Source: Paragordius varius
Taxonomy: Eukaryota; Nematomorpha
Direction: 5' to 3'
Assembly (NCBI GenBank): GCA_964247055.1
Contig: OZ176050.1
Span: 13,950,001 to 14,014,000 of the forward strand
DNA: 64,000 nucleotides
Shown here: positions 12,585 to 25,670 of the stretch, in pieces
Layout of the letters: every line of letters starts with the position of its first letter
How positions within the stretch are numbered: the stretch's first letter is position 1
Notes under the pieces: generated by a model
Seen by the model: the letters and a program-made list of their open reading frames with translations, nothing else
What the model was told of the DNA's origin: nothing
Databases searched by the model: none
Program-made: the position numbers and the translations under genes

Positions 12585-13134
12585 ATGTTCAAATTTTCAA
12601 ATCATATCGTCGATGCGACTCAGATACCGCATGCAGGTATTCATATTTATAATGCAGAACGCAAATGTAAAAATGATCCGAACAATTTTTGTATGTGTTG
12701 TGGAAGATGGATATTTAAAAAAGGTTAAGAAATTTAGGCAACACGATACAACAACTGTTTTTGAAATATTTTGATACGAAAATAGATGCTGACAAACCAT
12801 GGGCTCCAAAAAAAATATGCGATGCTTGCCGTATAAATCTAATCGATTGGAAAAATAACAATAGAGCAATGCCTTTCTGCGTGCCAATGATTTGGCTTGA
12901 GCCAAAGAATCATTATCAAGGTTATTCTCAAAATTAATATCAGATTGCTACTTTTGTCTTTTCGATTACAAAAAAGCTCTTGTCTCGAAACGACAACGTA
13001 AGCCTATTATTTATCCGGATGTATCCAGTGCTAAAAGGCCTGTAAAACAAGTTGATCAACCTTTTCCAACTTATATTGATAAAAATAATATTCTTGATGA
13101 TCAAACGTATCCTATTGATACAGATATAAATTAA
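12585..13134 (+). CDS. Cys-rich protein of an uncharacterised animal family (KCKND..CxxCG type), with micro-intron(s)
   Basis: The frame carries, in order, ERKCKNDPNNFCMCCGRW, DKPWAPKKICDAC, MPFCVPMIWLEPKNHYQ, DCYFCLFDYKK and IIYPDVSSAKRPV. I recall this series from uncharacterised, often multicopy, proteins in arthropods and cnidarians; no function is known to me. The Cys pairs suggest metal binding. A 23-nt GT-AG intron (12921-12943) joins NHYQ to DCYFC exactly. A further 21-nt in-frame candidate is 12637-12657. One frame break remains near 12715-12725, just after the first Cys cluster. It is either a lost base in an A run or evidence of decay. The start at 12585 is a guess. The gene sits inside facing family F ends. 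Confidence 0.55.
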
Positions 13135-14635
13135 CATAACATTTGAAATAAATTTATGATGTGACAAACTCTCTTAATATGTTTTATAGTATGAATAAAC
13201 CTTAAGCTTTGTTAAATTGATATAAACGAAGATTTGATAATTTAAATATTAATATTTAATTAGAAACATCCATTCTTTAATATTAAGATGTTTTTGTCGA
13301 TTGAATTTTAAAACGATAAACAATTGTTTATCAAGTTATAAAGAAATTATAAAAATACGATATACTTTTAGGAATTTAGCCTATGCGATCAGTTGGTTGA
13401 TTCAAAGATATATGTTTATATAAAAATTATTTTAAAATAATTTTTTTGTAACCCTTCGAAATAAAATTACTAATTAAAGCAGTTTTTTTATATAACATTT
13501 CTGTTTTTATACGAATTAGTAACAAATTTTTAAATTTGAACCGCATGTGTTGCAGATATATAAATCAAATTTCTTTTGATCGAATTAACACTAAAAACAC
13601 TATTATAACTATAAAAGTTTAATTGATTTTTTCTGGGATCATAAAAATAAATTCAAAATATGTCCGGGATTTTTACGAACGGTATTGATCAACTTAGGAA
13701 ACTTTCAGATGCAACTCATATATATTTAACATACAAAAAATAACTCTATTTTATATCCACTCAATTTGAATCGGTTAATTAACCAAAAATCAAATAAAAA
13801 CTTTATATTAAGAAACGTTTCAATTACATGTTAAACCTAAATTATATATATCATTAATTTCCAAAATAATTTTATCCATATTTTTTTTAAATCTATCAAG
13901 TGTGTCCTACACCACATTTGCAAAATCTTTAAGTCTTACTGGATCATATTATTTTTATCACATCTGATTCAAGTTTTCTTGATTGACTTAACTAACTTAA
14001 TGTTAATATTTGTTATCACTCCACCCATTGTCTCTTTTACAAATATTTATCAAAATTAGACAGCAAACGGACCATTAGAAAAAATTCAGAAGCGATATAT
14101 GTGCATTGATTTAAATAAAAAAGTGTTCATATAATATCTTTAAGCATTTTTACCGTTTCCATCATGCCTTAAAATCGTGTGAAATATTTTTCAAAAACAA
14201 AAATGCATTTTTAAAAAACATTTTGTTGATATCAAAATATAGCATAAAATTTTATTGCGCAATCACGGCATTTTTGCGTTTATTATAAAGAGAACAAGCT
14301 CATTTTACAAGAGCGAAAAAATTGGGGACTGGAGCCCACATTAAAAAATTTAACTTTTTATAAAAATAATGTTTTGCTTTTTATATGTAGTTTGTAATAT
14401 ATTTTAGTATTATGGAAAATTCAATATTTGCCAAAAAAAATTTTATTATTTTAAATTTTAATTAAAATTAAAGTTTAGTACTACTAATATAGGCAATGGA
14501 TGTGTTGCTCAATTTCTAGTGTCACCTTTTTGTAATAATAGAAATAAAACTTGTCCACAAATTGCGATTGATATTTTTAATTTTAAAACCAAAAACATTT
14601 TGCCGAAAAAATGTTGATTTTTTATGTTACATCTT

Positions 14636-15220
14636 TAACACTTGGATACAACGCATCTATTTCAGTCCTTCGATTAATTAGGGTAGTTGCCCCAGGCCTT
14701 TGCTTAAAATTAAATTCTTTAAAAATATGGAAGGAATGGAAACCTTGGAAAAATTTTGCACTTATATAATATTAATTAACCGAAATATATAAAAAAAATA
14801 TTCTAAAATTCTTGTTATTACTTATATTACGCGAAAACCTTAAGGTAAAAATTTAATTAACATTACATGTGTGCAATAGTAAAATTGAAAAATAATACGA
14901 AATAAACCACTTTTTCTATTTCTATCCATGTTAGATGTAATTTAAATAAAAAATTAGCTTCTGCCCTTTAAATTTACTGAAGACGATATTTTGCAAAAAA
15001 ATATTAAAATAAAAATGGCGTCGAATTAGTTTAACATTAAACTTTTTTTTCAAAACAAAATTTGATTTAAATATTTTTGCATATTTATATAATTTTTATT
15101 AGGATAGAAGCATATATTTAAATTGGGACCGTTTCCTTCGGTAGTTTTATAAAATCCTGACTTAAATTTAATCTGGGGTATTTAGAAACATACCTCAATT
15201 TGAATAGAAGTGTTAAACAT
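14636..15220. repeat. Family G element
   Basis: The left end is TTAACACTTGGATACAACGC, then CCTTCGATTAATTAGGG. The right end is CAATTTGAATAGAAGTGTTAAA. About 585 bp. The interior carries the family's GGGACCGTTTCCTTC block. No coding. Confidence 0.75.
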
Positions 15221-15409
15221 ATACAATGCGGGTGTTAAAAGGCCATGGAATATATTTTTAATTTAACCCGATATCATAAATATTTTTTCAAGAGAATTCT
15301 AATTGGTTTGGGAAAGAAAATTTAATAAGGTAATTTAGTTTGAATTTGATCCATTTATTAAAATGGTTTAAGCGAGTGGGTTTAATTTGAACCACCCTAA
15401 AATAATATA

Positions 15410-15637
15410 CAGTAAAAATTGAAATTATACGGACAAAACGTAAAAATATGATTTTTTTAAATGTATCTAAAATTGCCAATTATAATATAGAGATGTATAT
15501 TGGTAACACCATATATTATATATATTGCAATCCTATGAATTTTATCGCATAAATTAAGGTAAAAAGTATGATTGTTTTTTGAAAATATATTTTGTCTTTA
15601 CATTTTTACATTTTCCGTGTAATTTCAATCTTTACTG
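15410..15637. repeat. Family E MITE
   Basis: It runs from CAGTAAAAATTGAAATTATA (after TA) to TTTCAATCTTTACTG followed by TA. 228 bp. The arms are mirrored over most of their length. Confidence 0.85.
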
Positions 15638-17129
15638 TATTAATATGATCCAAGTTTTAGTATGGTTTTACGAGTGAGTTTAATTGGCCTATATTATTAA
15701 CTTGGAATAAGCCCATTCGTTTCCTAAAAAATTGCTGTGAAAAGAGGATAATATAATGTAAAAGCGTAAGATAAATATTGGATACCCCACCAAAGAAGTA
15801 AGATAAGAAAAAACATTTAATTGTACTATAACAAAATTATTGAATTTGAAAGATAAAATGAAGGGATATGAAAAATAAGACGCCACAATCATTTATCATT
15901 AAAAAAATTTAATTACGCGTTTTGGATGTTAAGCCAACATTTCACATTTTTTGTAATTTCCATTAATAAAGTTTTAAATTTAGTTTTCACAAAAATATTC
16001 ACCACACAGTATGTTAACCTTGATTTAATCAGGTTTTTAAATTTGATTTAGTAATGAGAAGCTTAATTACAAGAAGAGTATCATATCATTATTTGTATGG
16101 TTTTGCCATTAAATGGCGGTACACACGTTAATTTTTTCCAATATTTTCTTGATCTGACTAAATCTAGATCTAAATTAAGCGAGCGATTCGAGGCCTTTTG
16201 TTATTGCCATGTGGTATGAACTCGAAATGGATTTGACTGGTGGTTCAACCGAGTATCATAGTTTTAAGGATATACGTAACTATAACTATTAAACGCTTAG
16301 TATATCTGATAACAATAAATACACCAAAGATATATACATATAAAATAAAGAATATTTAAAGACGACACATGGACCCAAATTTATTAAACAATCACATATA
16401 CATCAAAATATCATTCATACATCAAATATATTGGTATAAAGATTTTAATTTCAATCATATGTGGTTGTATTGCAAAAGCGATTTTTCCTTCAAAATTTTC
16501 GGCCTATAGGCCATAACAATACCAGATAAGGCATTGTAAATCTATTTCAAGTGCTGAAACCGGCAATGTTAAATCGAAAGATTTCACAACCTCTGGATGC
16601 AGTATACCGAAATGACCCAAGCAAAAATGTTGGGTGGGATCTTGATGATTGTACAAAAGGATACGGGCACACCGTCCCTCAAAATAACTTGGATCTGTTG
16701 TGTATATGGTGTTATAAAATTAAAATAATTTATCAAAACAAGAAATACTTAATTTATGGAATTAAAATTGTCTAGTATAAAATATTTATTGTATTATGTA
16801 TGCATTCCAAATTAAAATATTATGAATTCAGGATCTAAGTAGCCCCAAAAAAGCAATAGAAAATATTAACATTTGTGATCTCAGTAAAAATGGGATATGA
16901 TTCATTCATAACCATAGAAATGCTATAAAACTCTCAATATTATAAAAAATTGTTATCATCAACAATTTTTATTTAAGCGCCTTAAAATAAAATTTTGGAG
17001 AATGGAATAAATAAAAAACTGTATATGGCCATTAATTATTACAAAGGCATGGAAAAATAATAGGATATTCGATTTATAAAATGGTATAAACGACGGAATA
17101 TATAAGTTAAAATAAAAAATATGTAAAAT
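15638..17129. other. Spacer with no supported gene
   Basis: A short open frame at 16551-16775 has no recognisable motif. The stretch around 16130-16270 is less AT-rich than its surroundings but shows no coding pattern I can defend. Confidence 0.45.
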
Positions 17130-17382
17130 CGTGTAACATCAATGTAGATTTTTTTTCAAGAGACAACCATACTCTTTTCCACCTTAAATTATCCTATAAA
17201 AATTATTTAATTGCAATCGCAAAATACATATTTGCTTGTCTTACCAATTTACATCTCTATTTTATATTTTGTAGTTTGAAACAATCAGTTATATTTACAA
17301 AATGCAAAAAGTGTGGTTGTCTTTTGAACAAAAATATTTTTAATATTTTTACGTTTTGTCCGTGTAACTTCAATTTTTACTG
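17130..17382. repeat. Family E MITE, left end decayed
   Basis: The right end ACGTTTTGTCCGTGTAACTT then CAATTTTTACTG followed by TA is clear. The left arm retains only the GACAACCATACTC block. Confidence 0.6.
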
Positions 17383-17419
17383 TATGTAAAACTTTCGTGT
17401 AAAAGTTAGACATAAAAAA

Positions 17420-17738
17420 CTATTTACTTGTTCCAGGTACTATCATATACATCGGTTTTCCCAACTCTAAATTTGTCAGCATATCATTATGCGGGCTATT
17501 GCTTTTATCTAAAAGTTTCATTTCTTTTATGTGTTCATGTAGGGTTACCTCATCATTCAGCATAGATTTTTCCAATTCATTTTGCGTGTAGTAAGGAGCA
17601 TTAATATTGACGGGCTTGCATGAATTCTGGATTAATTCCCTGTTTTCTACGAGTTGAACTTCTAAAGGATCTCCTTCGGCGAGACCATTACTGAGGGCTT
17701 GAATAGTTTTATCGCCTTTTTGGGTTTTGCCATCGATA
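17420..17738 (-). CDS. Unassigned exon, possibly the second half of a PDZ domain
   Basis: A clean frame of about 105 codons runs from a possible acceptor (ATAATTAG at 17739-17746) to a stop at 17420. It opens with ISIDGKTQKGDKTIQAL and continues AEGDPLEVQLVEN, the strand-helix-strand pattern of a PDZ C-terminal half (I-x-I-DG, then ALxxG, then alternating hydrophobics). The tail is hydrophilic and ends in MYMIVPGTSK. It lies downstream of the last placed FARSB exon, on the same strand, but does not resemble the FARSB C-terminus. Codon use is less AT-biased than the surroundings, which supports coding. The upstream exon was not found. Confidence 0.4.
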
Positions 17739-18356
17739 CTAATTATTTTTATGTTAATCGATATATTTTTATATATATATATATATATATACAGAATTTT
17801 GGGTGAATATACATTCTTAATAATAAAAAGGTATTAAAATTTAATTCGTTATTTTAAAAGAATATCATTTTGTCTTATTCAAAAATAAGGATAAAATTAA
17901 ATTAAAATAAATGGGGATTTATTATATGTATATAAATTAATAACACGAATATAAAGCACGCATCTTCTATCAATCCAATAGTTTTCTTAGGGAGCAAATT
18001 ATTTTTAATTGCTATACCTAGTATTCTAACTACACATTAAAATAACAATTGTCCTAAAAAACGTGATATGAGCCCTGATTAATTTCCGTTCAAACACCAA
18101 ATCTTTACTAATTATATTACCAATTAATTTATATTTTACTTCAAATGCGCATCAACAACTTTATATTTATGATAAATAAATTAAATTAATCCAGCAATAA
18201 TTTAACTTTTTAAAACATAAATTTTATTGCTTCCTACACGGCGCAAACTTTGTCAAAAACGCAAAAAAGAAGAATAAACCAAATTTAACACAAAAAATAA
18301 TTAAGAATATAATCCAATTCAATCAAAAATAACCAACCCATTGATAATTGGCTCAC
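17739..18356. other. Gap between the unassigned exon and FARSB exon 19
   Basis: It contains a (TA)n run near 17772-17790 and an open stretch on the minus strand at about 17950-18035 (LGIAIKNN...GLIEDACF) that I could not assign. The missing FARSB C-terminal exon could be here but was not recognised. Confidence 0.4.
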
Positions 18357-21300
18357 AAATAAGTCCACTATCCCCATTGCTGGTAATACAATCTTTTGTG
18401 GATTGAGGCAAAAAAAGGCGTTCACAACCACATATTTTCATGATTCGATCCAATGCGCCATGTATTAATTCAAAACCAGATCCACCCGTTTTAGCGTATC
18501 GAATGATGCATAAATTACGTTGATTTCTAGCTCCCACCTCTATGCATTTATACCCATATATATACATTCATTTAAAAAAATATCGGATTTTATATGGGAA
18601 CTTATATAAATTCAGAAATAATTGAATAAATTTAATCTTTTTCGAATGTAAAATTTATTGGTGTTTTTGTTAAATAAAATTACTAAAGGGTAAGGTTTAT
18701 ATTCGTTTTATGGGACAGCCTGCTCTAAAAAAGTGCAGTTAATATTTTAAGAATATCACGTTTTGATAAAATATAAAAGATATTGATTTTGAACTTATGC
18801 ATGATATTTCTTATCAAATATTCGTTCATTGTTGTTATATGAATTTACGGTATCACAATACTATGTTCAATTTAAAGTACAAATTTGCGTTTTATAATAA
18901 TATACTTTTTACGAAAACGATTATTTTTAATGTTAAAAAAAAATAAAACCCAAGATTAAGCGAATAAAAAACAATAATGTATACCCGCTTGTCCATCCTT
19001 CAAAACAATATCAGAAATTTCAAAAAGTTTCAGTGGTAAAGGCACATTTTTATTGGACCCAATGACCTTCAATATACCAGGCATAAGGGATGTCCTTACA
19101 ACCTAAATAATAAATATAAAAACTTATAAAATATAAATTCTTGAAATAATGGGTTAATTTGAAAAAGTACATTAACGTGAAAACACGCAAAAACAGATTA
19201 ATATTATTCATAATTTTTTTAAAAAACCACTCATTGTAAAAAATATAATAAAAGTTTTGCCAATTTATATGTCTAAGGCCCGAAATAATAGTTATGTATA
19301 TTACAAAAAATCAATGTTTTAAATATAGTTTCCCCTTATCAGTCTCAAATTAATTATATCCTAAATTTTAGGTTAATTAAGTTCAATAAACAAAAAATTA
19401 ACAAAATATATTTTAATTGATATATATATACTTCAAAATCCTGAGTTTTAGGGTTTGCAATTACACAGGCATCATTTTCCTCAGCAGGTTTTCGCATTTT
19501 CTTATAAACATCATCACTTGAACACTAAATATAACACAAAAAATTAAATATTTCATCCTTGTAATTACAGTAAAATTTAAATTATACGGACAAAACGTAA
19601 AAATATAAAGACAAATATTTTTTATAAAAAGCCAACCATACTTTTTTAAACTTTAATTTTTCCCAAATAAATTATTTACTTACGATTGTAAAATATATTG
19701 ATTGTGTTACCAATATACATCTCTGACTTTGCAATTCTCAAGAGTGATTTACAAGTTAAAAATTAAGATTTAAAAAGTATGGTTGTCTATTAGAAAAAAA
19801 TATTTGTCCTTATATTTTTACGTTTTGTCCGTATAATTTCAATTTTTACTGTAAAATTTTGCGTAAAAATTTACAATTGATAGTTTAAATAGCTAAATAT
19901 AAAAAAATTAATCAATTATTATATTTACCAAAGTAAAGGTAAGGACTTCAGTGTAACCCATACCCACGATTTCGGATCTCAAAATTTCACAAAATTTATT
20001 CATGGGGACCTAATGTAAGAAAAAAATGTAACTTTCATAAAAGCTCTTTAGGGCATATAAATTAACATTAACACTTCAAATATACCGTTTATAATATTAT
20101 GCGTTGAATTTTTTAACCGTTAATAAAGGTATAAAAATTTCAAAAAACTATCCACTTTTTAATAAATATCAAAAAGCATGGGTTAATTTGAAAATTTAGG
20201 ATATTTTGAAGAGTATGTGAGTATATGTGTTTTAATAAAAAATTAATACATTTAGATCCAAATTTAATTTTAGGTTATAAGAGTAAAATTGTGTCAATAT
20301 TTCAATTCGGGACAAAGTATGCACATTTAGGTTAAATAGTTGTTCGAATGCGAATATAGAATATCTCATGATGAATTTCAAGCGTAAATGATATTTTGTT
20401 TAATATTTTTATGAACAAAATTTATAACAAAAAAATGCCATAATCTTTTCCCTTGATTGGGAATTTATTTAGCCCAGAAAAACATACAGTAAAAATTATT
20501 ATAAAAAGACAACTTAAAAACTATAAGACAAATATTTTTTAAAAAAGGTCATAATATTTGACCTTATTTTTAAAATTAATCTACTATTCTGGGAAGCAAA
20601 AGGGAACATATATGTAAACTGATAACACAACACTCTATTTTTAAATTTTTAGAGTTAAATCAAACAAAAAAAGTATGGACGTCTCCTGTTTAAACAAAAT
20701 GTTAATTTTTAGTTTTAATTTTTAGTTTAATGTTTAATTTCTTTTCAAAAAAAGAGTTAAATGGAAGTTATTAAATAATAGGAAACTAACTTGCATAGCA
20801 ATCGTAGGTGTACGAGGATACGTTGCTGGTATTTTATTAATCCCATAAGCTATTGCTATATCTTCCATTATATCACGGACATGTAGGACATCTAAATGGT
20901 AAAATAAAAGTTTAAAGGGGGAATATAATATAAATCTTAAATAACTTTAAACATCTAATAAACCATTATTTATTAATTATTTTTTTAAAATATATTATTT
21001 AACAATGATAATCATAAGAATTGATTTAAGGTGACAAGGGTTATTTTTAACTCAAGACGTTTTTTCAACATCAAATTAAATACCTTTTAATTACAATCCA
21101 CACTTATTAATGATTAATTAACCAAAACTTGATTAAAACATAGTTTTTAAGTATCTAATTAACATAATCAAATATTTAATATTTTTTCGAATAATTAAAA
21201 GAAAAAACATTAATATTTCCATTCATAAATCGTTAATAAACCCCTAAAGCATGGATTATTTTGAGTAAAATGTTAAAAAATAAAGAAAACTAAAAAAAAT

Positions 21301-24300
21301 CAAATTTATTGAGCGATATATTAAGTTAAAACGTATTGGTTAGATAAAAAAAAGTTGACTGAAAAAAATCATTTTCAATTCCTAAAATATTATAATAATT
21401 AAATTAATTATATACCACTTCTTAGGGGTGGTACATCTACTACAACATAGTTTGATGAAACATTCTGATGTATAGAATACTGTGATTGATTTTTAACATG
21501 GTATCCCATGCGCATTAGATATCGCTGAATTTCTTCCTTTTCACATCTAAGGTGTAAAATATATTATAAAATTATCTTAAAATAACCGCCGCCTCGTAAA
21601 AACCTTTCTTTTAAACCTGGGTGTGTGATCAACACAAATGGCTTCAATTATATATAATTTATTAATTTTAAACGTAGATTTTTAAAAATTACGAAAAAAA
21701 TTATTTCACGGAATTTTTTGTAGTATTCATTGTCAAAATTTGGCAAAGACTTATATTATATAAAGAAAAAGTTGTTGTAATATTAATTTAACTAGCATAG
21801 AATATTTTATAAATATTTTTAAAAATTATGGCTGTTTTTTATTTAATTTGGTATTTTTTTAAATTATAAATCTGGGAGGGGAGGTTTGACGACCCTATAC
21901 TCTTATTTCATACTGATTATAATGTTTCCGTTTATTATGTAGATTTTAGAGATATAAAATTCTAATTTGAAAAATAAAAGATATAATCTCTAAAATATTT
22001 TGCTATTAATTTGCGAAAAAATATAATTTTTATGTTTTATAATTTAATTAATTGGAAATAATTTAAGTGTTTATAAAATTTATGGGTAAAAAACTTACTT
22101 TAATCCTATGAGCGTATTTGTTTGATCAATAGGCAAAAGTTCTTCACGATACTTGAATTCCTATAATCAAACAAAAAAAAGTTGAAACATTGTAAACCAT
22201 ACATAAAATGTTAGTCAATTTTTAAACGTAATACGCCAAAAAATATTTTTATAAATACAGACACACACAATATTAAAGTATTAAAAGGAGATATATATTC
22301 GTTTATATAAAATAATTTTAATATGCGAGAGGAATTTTTATATCATAGCGATAATTTATAGTTAATATATATATATATATATATACCATTTACAGTTCAA
22401 ATTCACCCTTGAACAATTCAAATTCACCCTAAAAATAAATTATGTGTTTTCGAACTAATATAAATCATTACTGATATAAAATATATCTTTATGGCATAGT
22501 TTATTTTTTCAGTATTATTTTAATTTAAAACAAAATTTTATTTTTTTAAAATAGTTAAAAATATAGGTAATTTTTAATCTTAAAATACATATAATTTATT
22601 TGAGGGTGAATTTGTTCTAGGGTGAATTTAAATTACCTAAGGGTAAATTTGAATTGTAATTGATATATATATAAACTAATTTCAATTTTATTATTGGGTT
22701 AAGCATTTTCCAATACTATAATTTAATAAAAATTTATATTAAAAGTGCCTTTCAATAATTAACTCTATATTTTTTATCAATGCTAAGAGAAAAGTAAAAA
22801 AATATGATGTTTTTAAATTTTTCCCATTAAATAAATTAGTAAATATATAAAGATTAACTTTTGAATAGATATGAGTATTTAAATGATTATAACACTCTTT
22901 ACGCTTAAATATACCATTTATATGTCAAATTCACCCTTAAATAATTCAAATTCCCTCCTATAATAAATAATGTTTTTCGGGCCAATACTAATCATTATTA
23001 ATATGAATTATATGGCATAGTTTATCACATTTTTTCGCTAATGTGTTAATTTTAAACGAAATTTAAAAGTTATAAAATAATATATAAGGTATTTTTAATA
23101 TTCAAAAACACATAATTTAGTATTGTGAATATAATTTGTTCAAGAGTGAATTCGAAATGTAAATAGTATATGTATGAATTGATAATTTGTCAAATGCGTG
23201 AAATTTGCCAGGTAAATGGATATTATTGAAAACATAATATAATTAAATAATAAATACTGGAAAGATGAAGGATTTTTGAGTAACTTCGTCAATAATTTGA
23301 ACTGCTTCAACTCTAAAATGTATTATTATATAATATATAAAAAATAAAAAAACCTTATAAAATCCTAAGTTAATGATAATTTTAAAAAAGCGATAATAAA
23401 GTTAAATAATAAAAATCATATTCGAGATATTTTAACAAATACGAGTTTAAGGAAAAAAAACTTGTAATTTTTAATATATATATATATATCTTTAAAATAT
23501 CATAGGGATATCTAATGAAAAATTATTTTATATTGATTAGGTCAAACGATAAAAATTTTATAAAAAAAGTATAAAAATATGTATTTACTCATATGGCCGA
23601 GCACAATATATGCTAAAAATGGCTGACAGATATTCTACCGCTATTTTAGCCTACAATATAAAATATATAAACATTTAAAAAAAATTATTTTTATACCATT
23701 TACAATTCAAATTCAATCTTGAACAAATCAATTTCACTCTTGGACAATTCAAATTCACCCTAAAAATAAATTGTGTTTTCGGGCTAATATAAGTCATTAT
23801 TAATTTGAAATATATTTTTTATAAACATAGTTTATTATTTTTTCAGTATTATATTAATATTAAACGTAATTTTTATTTTCATAATATAAAAAATATAGGT
23901 AATTTTTACTCTTGAACACATAATTTATTTTAGGGTGAATTTGAATTGTTCGAGGGTGAATTTGAATTGTTCTTGGGTGAATTTGAATTGTAAATGGTTA
24001 TAATAAAAAAATTTCCAAAAAAATTATTTTTATAAAATAGCACCTTATGTAAATCCGTGGCACTGCAATCAATTAAAATATTTTTGGTTTTGAGCGTTAT
24101 TTTGGAATGTTCGCCTATAAAATAAAATTTTAAATTTATTATTTTACAGAAAATTATTAATAAATGGAAACAAAAAATAATAATTTTAAAAAACTTATGT
24201 TCTTTTTTTAAGATAACAACCAACTAAAACTTGGTTTTTTAACTAAATAATTGTCTTAAGAAGAGGAGATTAAATGGTAAAAATCAATAATCAAAAAAAT

Positions 24301-25622
24301 ATTGTTTATTTACAGTAAGAATTGAATTTATACGGACAAAATGTGAAAATTAAAAGACAAATATTTTTTTCAAAAAGACAACCATACTTTTTTAATCTCG
24401 ACTCTTTTAAATAAACTCATTGTTTTAAACTACAAAGTATATTATAGAAATGTAAAAACACAATGAATTTATTTGATTGTAATTTAATATTTTAGATTAA
24501 GGTTTAAAAAAGTATGGTTGTCTTTTAAAAAAAATTTTTTTAAATTTTAACATTTTGTCCGTTTAATTTCAATTTTTACTGTATTGTAAAAAATATTATT
24601 ATCTTTTTTTTAATTTCTACATTAACCTTTACTCAATCACTAAAAGTAATACATAAAAATTAAAAAAATATGGTGACTGTCCTGATAAAAAAGGTAAAAA
24701 ATATTTGCAAGTTAGTATTAATAATATCATCAAAATTTAAAAAATGTACAGTGGCTGTCATTAACACTTGGATAAAACACAATGATTTTAGTCCTTCGAT
24801 TCAAATTGGGGTAGTTAGATACCCCAGGAGCTCATTAAAAATTAAATATTTCAAAAAATAGGGAATTACTTTGAAACCATGGGAAAAGTTTGCACTTATA
24901 TAGCATTAATAAACCAAAATATAATAAAATATTAATTCAAATTTGTATGATATTACTTATTAAGAGGTAAAACCCAAAGAAACATGACATATGTGAATAA
25001 GGTAAATATAAAAATGATATAAAATTTACGACTTTTTCTGTTTCTATCAATGTTAAATGTGATTACAATAAAAAAGTAAACTTTATTTTAGGATAAGAAT
25101 CAAATAAACACGATATTTTGCAAAAATGTTGCAAAACAAAAATGGGGCCGAAGTAGTTTGATATGGAACTTTTTTTCCAAAACTAAGTTTTATTTAGATA
25201 TTTTGGCCAAGTTATGTAATTTTTGTTAGGATAGAAGCATAAATTTAAATTGGAACCGTTTCTTTTAGTATATTATAAAAATTATCAACTTAAATTTTGT
25301 CTAGGGTATATAGATACCCCAATTTGAATCAAGGTGTTATGTATAAAAATATCTTTTAGTTTTTGCCTTTTAGCTCGAATTTTAATGTTTTTGCATATTT
25401 TTAAATATATCAAGAAGTGGGTATATCATTATAGAATATGATTTGTCTTAAAAGTATTTATTTACATTATTTTAAAAAAAACTTTAATCAAAATTAACTT
25501 GAAATTACTATTAACAATAGGGGGGAAAGAGAGTACTGTTCCAACACTATCCAAAAACACAGGATATAAAGGGCTATCTTTAATGATATGTAGGTATGGT
25601 TTAAGATGACTTTCTTTCTATT

Positions 25623-25670
<48 letters not shown>

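Larger units (their letters stand above)
10969..14342. mobile_element. Family F element, about 3.4 kb, enclosing a Cys-rich gene and a nested F copy
   Basis: The left terminus GATGTGGGCTCCAAAAGTGC (10970) faces the inverted terminus GGACTGGAGCCCACAT (ends 14341). Inverted similarity extends roughly 200 bp: TTTTTTCGCT, TTTTGATATCAAC and ATGGAAAC blocks appear on both sides in mirrored order. A shorter copy lies inside (11743-12364), and the gene at 12585-13134 lies between that copy and the right end. The ends are diverged and no clean target duplication could be fixed. It could be one element with cargo or two facing solo ends around a host gene. Confidence 0.45.

Noticed and set aside
12714-12727. 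A 14-nt intron in the Cys-rich gene (GTTAAG to TTTAG)
   Set aside because: It restores frame but leaves the protein five residues short of the spacing I recall for the family. A one-base change in the adjacent A run gives the right spacing, so a frame break is likelier than a 14-nt intron.
16551-16775. 74-codon open frame
   Set aside because: No recognisable motif, no flanking exon, and the end is low-complexity Ile/Lys/Tyr sequence typical of AT-rich non-coding DNA.
17950-18035. Minus-strand LGIAIKNN..GLIEDACF segment as the last FARSB exon
   Set aside because: It has the right strand and position, but does not align convincingly with the FARSB C-terminus and no donor/acceptor pair gives a consistent phase.
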